A DNA stretch of 62,266 bases from Gamarada debralockiae (taxonomy: Eukaryota; Ascomycota; Leotiomycetes; Helotiales; Hyphodiscaceae), in NCBI GenBank assembly GCA_002803225.1, contig NXFV01001896.1, positions 1 through 62,266 on the forward strand, in the 5' to 3' direction. Shown in pieces: positions 12,992-22,796 of this stretch (the first letter of the stretch is position 1; each line of letters begins with the position of its first letter). Position numbers and translations under genes: made by a program. The notes under the pieces were generated by a model that searched no databases, was not told the origin of the DNA, and saw only the letters and a program-made list of their open reading frames with translations.

Positions 12992-13624
12992 TTTCTTGTC
13001 GAAGTGATTGATGTGGAGATTGTTCAATCGATCTGTCGAGTTCGAAGATTGGATTTCAATTTACCCTCGCTAAGATGTTACCTAATTAAGCATAGCGCAA
13101 CACTTTCGCCCCAACCCCCCCCCTTTCTGAAATTCTCTATTTAAGTAGCTAGGGCCTCTTGACGGACCTTTAATATTCAACTCCTCTAAAACTACGTAAA
13201 ACGTTGTTTAATAATTTAAAGTCTCTTCTAGTATTTTATATCATAATAAATTTATTAACGACGTTATACCAGAGTACGATGAAGTTGGGATTTGTGAAGT
13301 TTGGTAATTCAAAACTGGCTCTGGAAAGAATCCGTGTAAAGGTTAACAAGGGAGCCAAAACGAATTCCCTGCTCAACGCCATTACTATCTCGATAAGTTG
13401 AAAGAAGTGGCTGTGTTCAAGGCAACAGGCGTTGGCAAAATTTTATATATAAACGACAAGGAAACTATAACCGATTCTAAAGGGGCCAGAAGAAGATCTC
13501 CCTTTATATGCTCCGGCTGACTCAGTGGAGACTTCGGGGCTCAGCTCGGAGCGGCTGCTCAGGTCCAAAGATAGAAGTGGAGTTTGGCCGCTTTTTGTGG
13601 CAGACTTTGTGGCAACGCTTAGTG
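12992..13624. other. Intergenic sequence
   Basis: A small ATG frame (13204-13401) covers part of it without any motif. The middle is AT-rich, with a run of C at about 13116. I see nothing else. Confidence 0.35.
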
Positions 13625-13800
13625 TTCATCACAGCGGAGAAAGAGTCTTGGCGGGCTTGAGGATTTGCTAGGGGTGACTTGCTGGTTTCTCCTCCAGTAT
13701 CGACTCAGTTTGCATATATTTCGATCGATACCGAACGGAATACCTTAGAAACTTGAGGTTTGGATCTCTGTTTTCGAGGGGTTTCATTTTGCAAGTCGGA
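13625..13800 (+). repeat. Dispersed repeat, copy 3
   Basis: It is collinear with copies 1 and 2 (GTTCATCAC, GAGTCTTGGCGGGC, TTGAGGATTTGC, CGATCGATACCGAACGGAA, AACTTGAGGTTTGGATCTC, GAGGGGTTTCATTTTGC). The open frame of the following large gene runs straight into its right end, so the repeat supplies the first codons of that frame. Confidence 0.75.
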
Positions 13801-14098
13801 TCAATTTTGTCATTTGCGTTTCGTCAATTATGATTGTATACGGAAAGGGACTCTTGCAGCGAGAATATCTCACCAAGACTTCAAAGTTGAATGCCGACTC
13901 GATTCTTCAATACATCAGTGTGGAGTCAAGTGTTGTCAAATCAATCGTCATTTGACCAGTCTATTCACCAAGGATGTCAGCAGTACCGGTAAAGCTGATG
14001 AGTCAGGTCCAATCTCCTGCTTAGCGACAATTCCCGGGATCCTTCGTGTTCGAGCAGTCATTGGGTCTACGACATGTCCGACGACGTGGCGAGACCGC

Positions 14099-17000
14099 AT
14101 GATTCATGCTTTGGTTTCGCTTCTAAAGAGTCATCGAAAAGACCTAGATACAGATCAGAGTCTGGCCATGATCCACGGGCTTGTTTCCATTGATGGACCG
14201 ACTCCACTGTCAACAAATCTAGCAGTTTTTGCTCGTGTTATTGCCATCTCCTTCCATAACCCAACTGGGCAAACAGTAAATCCTGGTTTCTCACTGCTGC
14301 CAGGCTCAGACAGTCCGAGGGAGTCCACAAAAACCAAGCCTCAGAATGAGATTTTTTCCTGGATTTCACCTGCGAAACTTGCCGATGAGAGAGCATTCGA
14401 TGAAAGCTCGTTTGATACAGCCTCGATCAAACTCTGGGATTGTCATACTACTCTTCCAACCGCATTTGATACCAGAGAAATTCTCTTCCAGTTCGAGAAG
14501 CACTTAGTCACCAAGAAGAAGGGAGATATGAAATATCATGTAGCATCAAAGCTGATGCCGATTGTAGAAGCCATGATTTCTCAGGAGTTCTCGCAAAATA
14601 AGTCATATCCCGTTACGATAACAGACATTGGCTCTCTCCTGCCAGGCAATCAACTGACGCCGGCCATGATCGATTTCTGTATTCAGAAGTTCTTGAACTA
14701 CCCACCTCGTAACAACGCAAGTTTTATTGCTCCGAAGCAGTTTGAAAACTTTCAGGCTACGAGTGAAACCTTTGAAGAGTCTGTGAACAATATCAGTCCG
14801 TTCTTCCGGGTCCACTCTTCGAGCAAAGCTGGACCAATTGCTAGATCGCCCACTCACAAAACGGTATTCATCCGCGGTCGTGAGTCCTTCACGGGCTGTG
14901 AGCTGGTTGCAATTTGCTTTCTTCACTCGTCCCCCGTGTTGGAAAGAGAAATTTCAACACGAGATTCGATGTCGTGCACATATACTGTGGTGGCCGCCGC
15001 TCAACCGTCATATATGGATCAGGCCTTTCACCTCAAACATGACTTTCAACGAGAGGTCAAAAGCCTTGTCCATACCGTCTTCAATACCGCGGAATTCAGC
15101 CAATTCGAGGTGGCAGATTTGTGTAGTGTCAACCTTGGTGTAGTTGAATCTTCCACCCCTGGCATAATCATACTTCGGACAGTCATGCAAACCCTCAAGG
15201 CATATTCATCTCCTCTTGCCTTTTTCTTGGGCTTCGCAACATGTCATTTCGATGGCAAATCTCTTCTTCCTTTACCTTGCTATCCACTCGACGAGGACAG
15301 GGTTCGAAACGATGCAGTCTTCTTTGTGATCAAGAGTCTGTACCTTGTGAGCCTCCCCTTGAAGAGGCAGGATGAAGCTGGACAGGATATCTCAATATCT
15401 ACGAACATGTCTGGAGACCATGTCTGTGCTGACGGTGGCGAGGCTAATGAGCCCTTCTTCAGCGAGGATGAGCTCCAACAATTTCTTTCGGACGACGATG
15501 AGGCTGATACTATTGATGATATTCTATTCAATGCTAGCGAAGCTGATACTTTGCTGGGCACAAGTCTTGGAGCAGATCCCGAACATGGACACGACAGTTT
15601 CATCGATAGCATGGACCGAGAAATTGCCGATAATGTTAGTGAGGAACTTAGTTCCAGTTCGCAGCGCATGATAGATGCAACGTTGAAAGAGCCCATCAAC
15701 TCCCGCTTGGACGCGAGCGAGGATCTCCCTGACATTACATGCGATATGTCAAACCACGAAGAGGTTGAATACTTGATCAAGCAGAATGTCACCGACAAAC
15801 AACGGAGTTCATGGCAGTTAACTCCTGAGCGATACAAGAAAATTCTTGAACTAGTTTCCCTTCGCGGTCTTCTACCTCGAGATACAGCTATTAGGGAAAA
15901 ATTGGAGAATCACCCTGGAGTCATTGCATGCCGGAGCCGACTCGAGTTTGCGGTGAAACAATATGCCGCACAAATGCTCTCCCTCAAGGAAAATCAGGTG
16001 TTCAATTGTCAAATTAATAAGAGCTTATATTCTTTCAGCGTCGCGAATGCGGACGAGAAGTCTAGAGCGCTTTTGCTCCAGCTCTACACAGATCCTCGAC
16101 TAATGCCATACGCAACTCAGTTAGCCCTTGGTCAGCGCAGTATACCGCCGGAGGTAATGGACTTGCTTCCGGATTTGGATCCGAAGGATAGTCCTAAATG
16201 TCTAGGCGTCTACTTCATCATCGTCATCATAAACTTCTTCAAAGCGGCCACGACCAACGAGCGAACTGACCAGAAACATCCGCAGCATGCGATTTATGCC
16301 GGGAGCGCAATATCGGACGATGGATTTGCGAGGCGAATACCGAATCACGAGGCTCAACTTCAACTCGGATGGAAAGAAGTAGTAAGAGGGTTCTTCGCGG
16401 GAAATCAGTCAATTTTACGAGTGCATTTGGCTATGGCCAAGCATGACTCGAAATACTCCTACAAATGGGTTTATCAGTTACCCGCCATTGACGACTCACA
16501 ATTACGTCCCTTGGCCCGGATGTCGGTTGCGCTATTGGAAGCCATCATCATTGGAGAGGGAACCTTGGGTAACCATATCAGCGGCCCTCTCCCCAGGATC
16601 AAAAGCCAGAACCACGTGCTCTCGGAGAGGATGAGAAGAAATGGGAGTTCCCCGTTTGATGGATGGAAAGGTCTGAATTCCGTGTCCCCTGCATTTCAAG
16701 ACACAAATCCAGGGTTCCACATATCCTCGCTTATGGGGAACTCAGGTCGAATTTGGCAACATCTAACAAAGCACTACGAGGACAAACATGAGCTATATCT
16801 GGAGCGCGGTGTTGCTGAAAGGCTTGATGAGCAGTTCAAGCCTAATCGCAATGAGAGCAATATCCCTGGCGTCGAATTTGTCCGGATGATCTACGCGAAG
16901 GTCCTGGAGTCGTACGGTCAAAAATACGTGCTCGGCGCTGGTCTCTCTGGTGATCGGAACAAAGCCATAGCTCTGACCGCGATCATTCAACAGGCGAATA

Positions 17001-17365
17001 AGGACGGTCTGATAAACGGCCCAACAACAAATGGTAGATATGAGATGAGTGGAGGGACTATTGACTGGGAGCGGGCCAGCCACAGAGCCCAGACTTTAGT
17101 GCCGGCGGAAGACATGTCTAGCTACACGCCAGAGATTCTGGGACTTGTCTTCCAACGGTGCAGGGTAAGGACCTTTGGACAGCGCTCTCTGCTAGACGAA
17201 TGTTTGACGGGCCAAAACTTTCACAAGATAATTAGTGAGCAGTTCTCAGATCTTTCGGAAAACCCTTTCGCGCTGACATTGTGTCCTTTGACTACACTCA
17301 ACAGTCCCCACCGTTTGCAATTGAACGTTTGGGTCGAAGTCTTCCTCTGTGGCTTTTCCATATAG
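14099..17365 (+). CDS. Large protein of unknown function, possible GIY-YIG-like segment
   Basis: The frame is open from 13760 to 17365, but the first ATG is at 14099, giving 1,088 residues. The upstream part could be a lost 5' exon, cut by repeat copy 3. I do not recognise the protein. An acidic low-complexity stretch lies in the middle (about 15460-15660). At about 16205-16340 the residues GVYFI, then IYAGSA, then RIPNHE resemble the start of GIY-YIG nuclease folds, but no full catalytic set is confirmed. Near the 3' end other frames look coding: one from 17281 to 17559, and another from about 17557 to 17666 containing LVPLDQADTARIRERIRLAL. The true gene may therefore continue through introns or have frame changes and end near 17666. 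It lies head-to-tail with the Zn-module gene. Confidence 0.55.
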   Translation: MIHALVSLLKSHRKDLDTDQSLAMIHGLVSIDGPTPLSTNLAVFARVIAISFHNPTGQTVNPGFSLLPGSDSPRESTKTKPQNEIFSWISPAKLADERAFDESSFDTASIKLWDCHTTLPTAFDTREILFQFEKHLVTKKKGDMKYHVASKLMPIVEAMISQEFSQNKSYPVTITDIGSLLPGNQLTPAMIDFCIQKFLNYPPRNNASFIAPKQFENFQATSETFEESVNNISPFFRVHSSSKAGPIARSPTHKTVFIRGRESFTGCELVAICFLHSSPVLEREISTRDSMSCTYTVVAAAQPSYMDQAFHLKHDFQREVKSLVHTVFNTAEFSQFEVADLCSVNLGVVESSTPGIIILRTVMQTLKAYSSPLAFFLGFATCHFDGKSLLPLPCYPLDEDRVRNDAVFFVIKSLYLVSLPLKRQDEAGQDISISTNMSGDHVCADGGEANEPFFSEDELQQFLSDDDEADTIDDILFNASEADTLLGTSLGADPEHGHDSFIDSMDREIADNVSEELSSSSQRMIDATLKEPINSRLDASEDLPDITCDMSNHEEVEYLIKQNVTDKQRSSWQLTPERYKKILELVSLRGLLPRDTAIREKLENHPGVIACRSRLEFAVKQYAAQMLSLKENQVFNCQINKSLYSFSVANADEKSRALLLQLYTDPRLMPYATQLALGQRSIPPEVMDLLPDLDPKDSPKCLGVYFIIVIINFFKAATTNERTDQKHPQHAIYAGSAISDDGFARRIPNHEAQLQLGWKEVVRGFFAGNQSILRVHLAMAKHDSKYSYKWVYQLPAIDDSQLRPLARMSVALLEAIIIGEGTLGNHISGPLPRIKSQNHVLSERMRRNGSSPFDGWKGLNSVSPAFQDTNPGFHISSLMGNSGRIWQHLTKHYEDKHELYLERGVAERLDEQFKPNRNESNIPGVEFVRMIYAKVLESYGQKYVLGAGLSGDRNKAIALTAIIQQANKDGLINGPTTNGRYEMSGGTIDWERASHRAQTLVPAEDMSSYTPEILGLVFQRCRVRTFGQRSLLDECLTGQNFHKIISEQFSDLSENPFALTLCPLTTLNSPHRLQLNVWVEVFLCGFSI

Positions 17366-17577
17366 CTTGCAGAGTCAGTAGAGCTTTACTTTATGACCTT
17401 CTGCAGGGGAATGTAGACTTCGTCGAAGGACAGTCGTCCATGAATCAGTCCATCAATCCGGCAAAGGTATCTGGAAAACTTCTGTTGTCGCTTAAATCAG
17501 AACTACAGACCGAGTTCCAGAGCAAGGACCATGGATATGTCATTGACCAAGCCTTTTGAGCTTCTTCCTGGAGCGAT

Positions 17578-18900
17578 ATGCAGCTCCAGCAAATCTTGTA
17601 CCGCTTGATCAAGCTGATACAGCAAGGATACGTGAAAGAATCCGTCTGGCATTGCTGGAGCTGTGAACGCGGAATCACGTCTGCCCTGCCATCTGACATT
17701 GAGGAGTTCAGAATCGCATCAAAAACTACTACGCAAATCCATGAACACACGCTTGAAGAATTAGACGAACTGCGCAAAACAATGGGCGAGCTCACAGAGC
17801 AAATTCCAGCCCTATTTCGGCAAGCAAAGAAGACTAGCACGTCAACTAAATCCATAACCACTGCCAATAAGCAACCAACGATAGACGACCATCATACCGT
17901 GCTCAGATGGAACAGCCTGTATTCTGAGGGGCCATGGTTTAGACGTACGGGGAAATCCGTTGCAAAGGGTCCGTTCAGTATGGCTGCGAGACATGACGCT
18001 CCTGACGAAGGTGCTGCCAACCCGAGCAAGCGTATTCGCACTGCCTACGACACACCGGATCGTCTTCAGGAGGTCATTGCTGAGGGCCCAAATGATTTGG
18101 AGTGTACGCGATGCGGACGCATCTGTCAGTCGAGAGCCGGGTTTTCAAAGCATGCTGGTGTCTGCATAGGTCGATGTCAACATTGCCTTAAGAATAACTT
18201 GGATTGCGATACGTATTTGAAACCCCACTGTTCGCACTGTAAGGAGCTAGGCATTAGATGTACATTCCCCCTTGAGGACGCCGTTAACCAGAGAATGCGC
18301 GCTGAATTGAAGAGACGAATTTGCAGTAAGTGCTGTAGACTGAACCCATCGCTCTCGAGAAACATCGCACATGAGGACAGCTGCACTGGAAGGTGCGTCA
18401 CGTGTCAACGAAATAATAGACCATGCACAAAGTCCGGTAATCACTACAGCTGCACTTCGTGTGAGCAAGCAGGCATCATTTGCAGCCTTGAAGCCCTTGG
18501 TGAATGTTCCAGATGTGGAGGGTCAAAGGGAACCACCAAAAGCCCAAGGAATCATGAGAAAAATTGCATTGGTCGATGCCAGGAATGCAAGGATAACAAC
18601 CTTATTTGCGACATGCATGGGCGTAGAATATGCACACATTGCTCATCGCTTGGGAGGAATTGTACCTTCACACTGGATGATGATGATGGAGATCTCAGGG
18701 ATACGATAGCCCTCAGGTTCTGTAGCAGATGCAGCACTATATGTATAACAGCGTTTCATAAGACAAAACACGCTCAATCTTGTAGAGGAAGATGCTCTGA
18801 ATGTTCGAGGCTTGACATTCCATGCCGAGGAGATCAAGGAAGGGACATCTGCGTGCCTTGCAGAAGGGATGGAAAGCAATGTTATTTTAGACCAGGGTAG
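17578..18900 (+). CDS. Protein with four tandem [C2HC + Zn2Cys6-type] zinc modules
   Basis: The frame gives 440 residues. From about 18100 to 18894 the same cysteine-rich module occurs four times with strict spacing: C-x2-C-x12-H-x3-C-x3-C-x2-C-x6-C-x7/8-C-x2-C-x6-C. The first half is a C2HC finger and the second half fits the Zn(II)2Cys6 binuclear cluster of fungal transcription factors, each linked by a GRC motif. All cysteines and histidines are kept in all four copies. The N-terminal third has a heptad-like Leu/Glu region (IHEHTLEELDELRKTMGEL) that could be coiled coil. The start is uncertain: the first ATG overlaps the likely 3' end of the upstream gene, and ATG 17782 is an alternative. 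Nucleic-acid binding is inferred from the motif. I know of no named family with this array. Confidence 0.8.
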   Translation: MQLQQILYRLIKLIQQGYVKESVWHCWSCERGITSALPSDIEEFRIASKTTTQIHEHTLEELDELRKTMGELTEQIPALFRQAKKTSTSTKSITTANKQPTIDDHHTVLRWNSLYSEGPWFRRTGKSVAKGPFSMAARHDAPDEGAANPSKRIRTAYDTPDRLQEVIAEGPNDLECTRCGRICQSRAGFSKHAGVCIGRCQHCLKNNLDCDTYLKPHCSHCKELGIRCTFPLEDAVNQRMRAELKRRICSKCCRLNPSLSRNIAHEDSCTGRCVTCQRNNRPCTKSGNHYSCTSCEQAGIICSLEALGECSRCGGSKGTTKSPRNHEKNCIGRCQECKDNNLICDMHGRRICTHCSSLGRNCTFTLDDDDGDLRDTIALRFCSRCSTICITAFHKTKHAQSCRGRCSECSRLDIPCRGDQGRDICVPCRRDGKQCYFRPG

Positions 18901-19331
18901 CAAAGGCTCCCATTCCACGAATCTTCTTCATCAACTTAAGATCTTCAGTTCTGTAGACTGTGTTATCTCGCACTACGAACCAGAGCCCTAGGAAATATGT
19001 ATGCCTTTGGCCTGGGGTACGAAGGTTAAATGTTCACAGGGTCTGAAAGAAGAGTCGCCTTTTATTCGCATTAGGCACCACGGCGACTTGCGAGCAATTT
19101 TCCACTTAGACTTAGGCATGACGATAGGTCAAAGGCTGGGCATAGCGCTTTGCGATATCCCAATATCTAACGTCTGGAACCGTGTGTGGCTCGGCATTGC
19201 TTTATATCACGGGACACAGTGTTTGTAGCCTGAATGCCTGATCTTGATTCCCACTTATCGATTAAGCGGAAAAGTTTTCCTGGTCCTCCTCCGCTTGCAA
19301 ACTTTTCATTAAATACCCAACAGCAACAAGA
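18901..19331. other. Intergenic sequence
   Basis: No convincing gene. A 75-codon frame at 19001-19228 has no motif. The last 60 bases lead into the ASADH start. Confidence 0.35.
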
Positions 19332-20675
19332 ATGATGGACGCTAAAGGCTCCACGTCAACAACTCAGACCCTTCCGAAAAAGCGGTGCGGTATGAATGCC
19401 TCAATAATACCGTCTCTTAGTCGCAAAAAGTGGCCTCTTGGGTTGGGGGCACAGGCATTCTCTCGAGGGCACTTTTAAACACGCTAAGGGCCGGTCTGGT
19501 TTGAACTCAACTTTACTGACGCTCATTAGGTATTCTAGGAGCGACTGGGGCAGTGGGAACACGGTTCATCCTGTTGCTAGCCCAGCATCCTCATCTAGAT
19601 CTGGTGGCAGTGGGTGCTTCCGAAAGGTCTGCAGGTAAACGGTACTCAGATGCAGTGCATTGGAAGCAGTCCGTGCCGATTTCGGCAAGAATCGCGGACT
19701 TGGTCGTGCGACGTTGTGTGCCTGCGGAGTATACAGATTGCGAAATAATCTTCTCGGGGCTTGACGCGGACGTGGCCAGTGAGGTGGAGATGGCTTTTCT
19801 GAAAGCCAACTTTGCCGTCTTTTCGAACGCCAAAAGCTTTCGACTGGCTCCTTTAGTACCTCTCGTAGTCCCCACGGTCAACTTAGGACACACTCAGTTG
19901 ATACCAACACAACGTCGGCATTACAACCTTAGCAAGGGCTTTCTCGTGTGCAACTCCAATTGCGCAGTCATCGGCATTGTCGTTCCATTTGCAGCGCTTC
20001 AAAAATTCGGACCTATCGACCAAGTCAGCGTCGTCACCATGCAGGCCGTGTCTGGTGCAGGCTATCCCGGCGTCAGCAGTAAGTAATGAAACATAATTCC
20101 AACACTTCTCTTCAACCATCACCTAGGTATCACTTTATTCTTCGGTGTAATAGGACTAATAGCTTTTAGGCATGGATATTCTCGACAACGTCGTGCCATT
20201 CATTTCGGGTGAAGAAGATAAGATTCAGGCTGAAGCTTGCAAGATTCTTGGCACTCTAAAGGAGGACTTGACTGGATTTGTCAACCAGCCTATGCGCATT
20301 TCCGCCGCCTGCAACCGTGTGCCAGTACTGAACGGCCACACTGTATGCGTATCCCTACGATTTACAAGGCGACCTCCGCCAACCGCTAGTCAAGTCCGCG
20401 ATGCCATGAAGGAGTATGTATCTGAGGCCCAAACTCTAGGATGTCTCTCTGCTCCGCAGCGTGCTATTGTTGTTATGGACGAGCCTGACCGGCCACAGCC
20501 TCGTCTAGACAGGGATATTGATAGAGGGTATGCTGTCAGTGTTGGCAGGATTCGGGAGGACTCAAGTGGCATTTTCGATATCAAGTTTGTAGCACTGAGC
20601 CACAACACCATCATTGGGGCGGCTGGCTCGTCAATCCTCAATGCAGAAGCGGCGATTCTTAAGGGTTACATCTGA
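19332..20675 (+). CDS. Aspartate-semialdehyde dehydrogenase (Hom2-type)
   Basis: Exons are 19332-19389, 19530-20078 and 20170-20675, giving 370 residues, close to the fungal norm. The nucleotide-binding motif [12 protein letters not shown] is rebuilt across the first intron. [13 protein letters not shown], the active-site segment SNCAVIG with the catalytic Cys, [16 protein letters not shown] (across intron 2), GEEDKI and RVPVLNGHT are family signatures. The enzyme reduces aspartyl phosphate to aspartate semialdehyde on the way to Thr, Met and Ile in the cytosol. Several usually conserved positions differ: the common SNCST is SNCAV, and [13 protein letters not shown] differs from the more usual DVPLIVPxVNxxH. 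It may therefore be a diverged second copy rather than the housekeeping gene. Two adjacent ATGs (19332, 19335) are possible starts. Confidence 0.9.
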
Positions 20676-20753
20676 TCTTCGAACTTCCTCGCTCTAGATA
20701 CAATTAATAAGATTGGTGGTGAAGATTGGGTTTCGGCGCTATAGATGTATAAT

Positions 20754-20954
20754 TGTTGGAAATTAAAGTGACTAGAAGTTTCTAGTATATAGGTGACAAA
20801 TACAGTGGTAAATAAGTATAACTAGAACCTTCGGTATGAGTCACACTAGGAGGCAAATGAGTCACGCTAGGTGGCAATTGTAGAACCTAAAATGTATATA
20901 TAGAGAGCACTTCCTACTGCAGAATTAAGATATCATCGCTGAGAAAAACCAACA
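20754..20954. repeat. Solo LTR-like element (Copia-like)
   Basis: The 201-bp stretch begins TGTTGG and ends CCAACA, the inverted ends typical of Ty1/Copia LTRs. It contains a TATA-like box (ATGTATATATAGAG at about 20890), a 16-bp inverted repeat (ACTAGAA-GT-TTCTAGT) and a duplicated GAGTCAC(A/G)CTAGG(A/T)GGCAA motif. The flanking bases do not form a clear target duplication and no retroelement coding region is attached, so it is a solo or truncated LTR. Confidence 0.5.
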
Positions 20955-21204
20955 GAGGTGTGTAGAATGAGGCGTATAAGTAGGTTGTTGTAGTACTAAG
21001 TAGAGTCCTCCAAATTTGAGTACTACAGTTCATAGGCACTTAGAGTTATACCGCTCCATGAGAGGGGGAGTAGGCACACAGTACCTAGGCCAGACTTTAC
21101 TTCGATTCAATTCCCAGGCTTGTCACCTCCACCGGCCACTATAACTTAAGTCAATGCCTGTAGTCGTTGACTCCACCTGTTCGCTTATCGCTGCTCACAC
21201 CTTA

Positions 21205-21256
21205 GAGAGGACTAGCGGAGAATGAGTCTTGGCGGGGCCGAGGATCTGCCGGGGGT
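21205..21256 (+). repeat. Dispersed repeat, copy 4 (truncated)
   Basis: It shares AGCGGAGAA(T/A)GAGTCTTGGCGGG with copy 3 and GAGGATCTGCCGGGGGTG with copy 1, then breaks off directly into the HET relic. Confidence 0.65.
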
Positions 21257-22400
21257 GGGGTACTTGCGCTGTTCTCTCAGATGGAATGATACAGTCTGCA
21301 TCAACCAAGACGACCTTGGAGAGCGTGCCGACCAAATCCAACATATGAAATACATCTATCATAAGGCTCAGGAAGTCTTTGCTTGGCTAGGTGATGCGTA
21401 CGAGAACACTACCGCTGCCATAAATCTCATTACGAAGTTGGCAACTCGAACTGTCGGTATCGGCTCAAACTTGTTGTCAAAAGAGGTGTTTCATTTGATA
21501 TTCGAGACTTCAATGAACCCCAACGACTGGAGACCTTTGGAGGCTTTATTTCAGAGACAATACTGGTCGAGAGTTTGGATCATACAAGAGCTTGCAGTAG
21601 CAAGGCAGTGTCGGATAATCTGGGGGATTTGGCCACCACCTGGGAATTCCTCAGTTCGGCTGTTTCAACTTGCCGCGAATATTTTAATGCATGCGAAAGA
21701 TCTAAACTCAATCAGCCCTTGGGTTCCCCTCCTTATCCACCTCCTGGTCCTGTCGGTTACGGGACGAATTTACAACCGCCTCATCCTGCTAGTATAGCTT
21801 GGTCGGGAGCAGAGTCAAACGCACCTCGCGAGTAAGGGAAACAGAGAACCCGTGATCACGACACACTAGTCGATCAAAGGCCTACCCTAGTTGATTTACG
21901 AAGACTTCTCGGTCAATGCCACAGCATCGTGGGATTAGATCGCTTTCGTGCGGGCATCGTTTCTGGCACACCTATCGACTTCATTGAAGCTTTGATGCGG
22001 AGCTCAAGATCCCGTGCAAGCGACATTTCGAGACAAAGCTTTCTCATTGTTAGGCCTTGGCTCATAACGGTTTCGATTTCATACCACTTCCCAACTATAC
22101 TCAGTCTCCAGATGAGTTTAGTATTGAAATCACAGCAGCTTTGATGTAGAAGCAAAATCCTTTGCGGTTCTCGTCTTGGTTGTGGGAGTACCGCCACCCA
22201 AACCAAACTGCCTTACCTTCTGGGTCAATTGATTGGTTGAATCTTCATCCTAACTGTTTTCTCGACCAGAATCTGAGGATCCTACTGGCAAGCGAAGAGC
22301 AAAAGAACATCTATTTTCGCGGCAATACAATTATTCAGAGATATCTTGTCAATCGTACAAAGCCTAAGTTTGTTATTTCGGGACGAACACTTGACTGACG
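21257..22400 (+). pseudogene. HET-domain (heterokaryon incompatibility) relic
   Basis: The frame at 21222-21797 carries HET signatures: NDTVCINQDDLGERADQIQ, IYHKAQEVFAWLGDA and QYWSRVWIIQELAVARQC. The N-terminal part of the domain is missing, replaced by repeat copy 4. Downstream pieces in shifted frames keep family features: FRAGIVSGTPIDFIEAL with SRASD at 21935-22020, and ALAHNGFDFIPLPNYTQSPDEF at about 22049-22145. A typical HET gene would read these in one frame. It is therefore truncated and frameshifted. HET proteins trigger non-self recognition and cell death; this copy should not. Confidence 0.8.
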
Positions 22401-22402
22401 AG

Positions 22403-22790
22403 CAGTGTAGTTTTCGATACTAGTATTATCGATAAGGATTGATGATTAACCAGTATCACGTGTATCGAATTATCGATACTAATCGATAATACTCACCGCC
22501 ATTTTTGGTTTTTTCTCTCTCTATATTATACAACGATTCTTGATAATTTTATACTCAAGCATGGCCTCTGAACCAGATTCATCTCTTTCTACAAGTTTAA
22601 TCACTCAAGATTTAGTTATAACGACTGGAAGGGGTCGATCTGCTCCAACATGGGTTCACACTTGTACAGCGCGCGAAGCTGGAGAAGATACCACAGATCC
22701 AAAGCTTCGATTTTGCAACCATTGTACAACTACACCAGTTTATAGTACTTCAGTTACTGCGAATATGCCCCAGAGTGTTCAATGGGTTCT
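22403..22790 (+). mobile_element. 5' fragment of a hAT-type DNA transposon
   Basis: The left end CAGTGTAG at 22403 is followed by AT-rich sequence with repeated TCGATA/ATCGAT palindromes, as in hAT ends. The frame from ATG 22561 includes GRGRSAPTWVH and FCNHCTTTPVY, the start of the BED zinc finger of fungal hAT transposases. The expected His ligands are absent because the sequence changes abruptly near 22780. No DDE/hATC region remains. It is a dead fragment. Confidence 0.65.
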
Positions 22791-22796
22791 CAGAGC

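Noticed and set aside
15280..15837. 185-codon minus-strand frame
   Set aside because: It is a Ser-rich shadow of the large plus-strand ORF.
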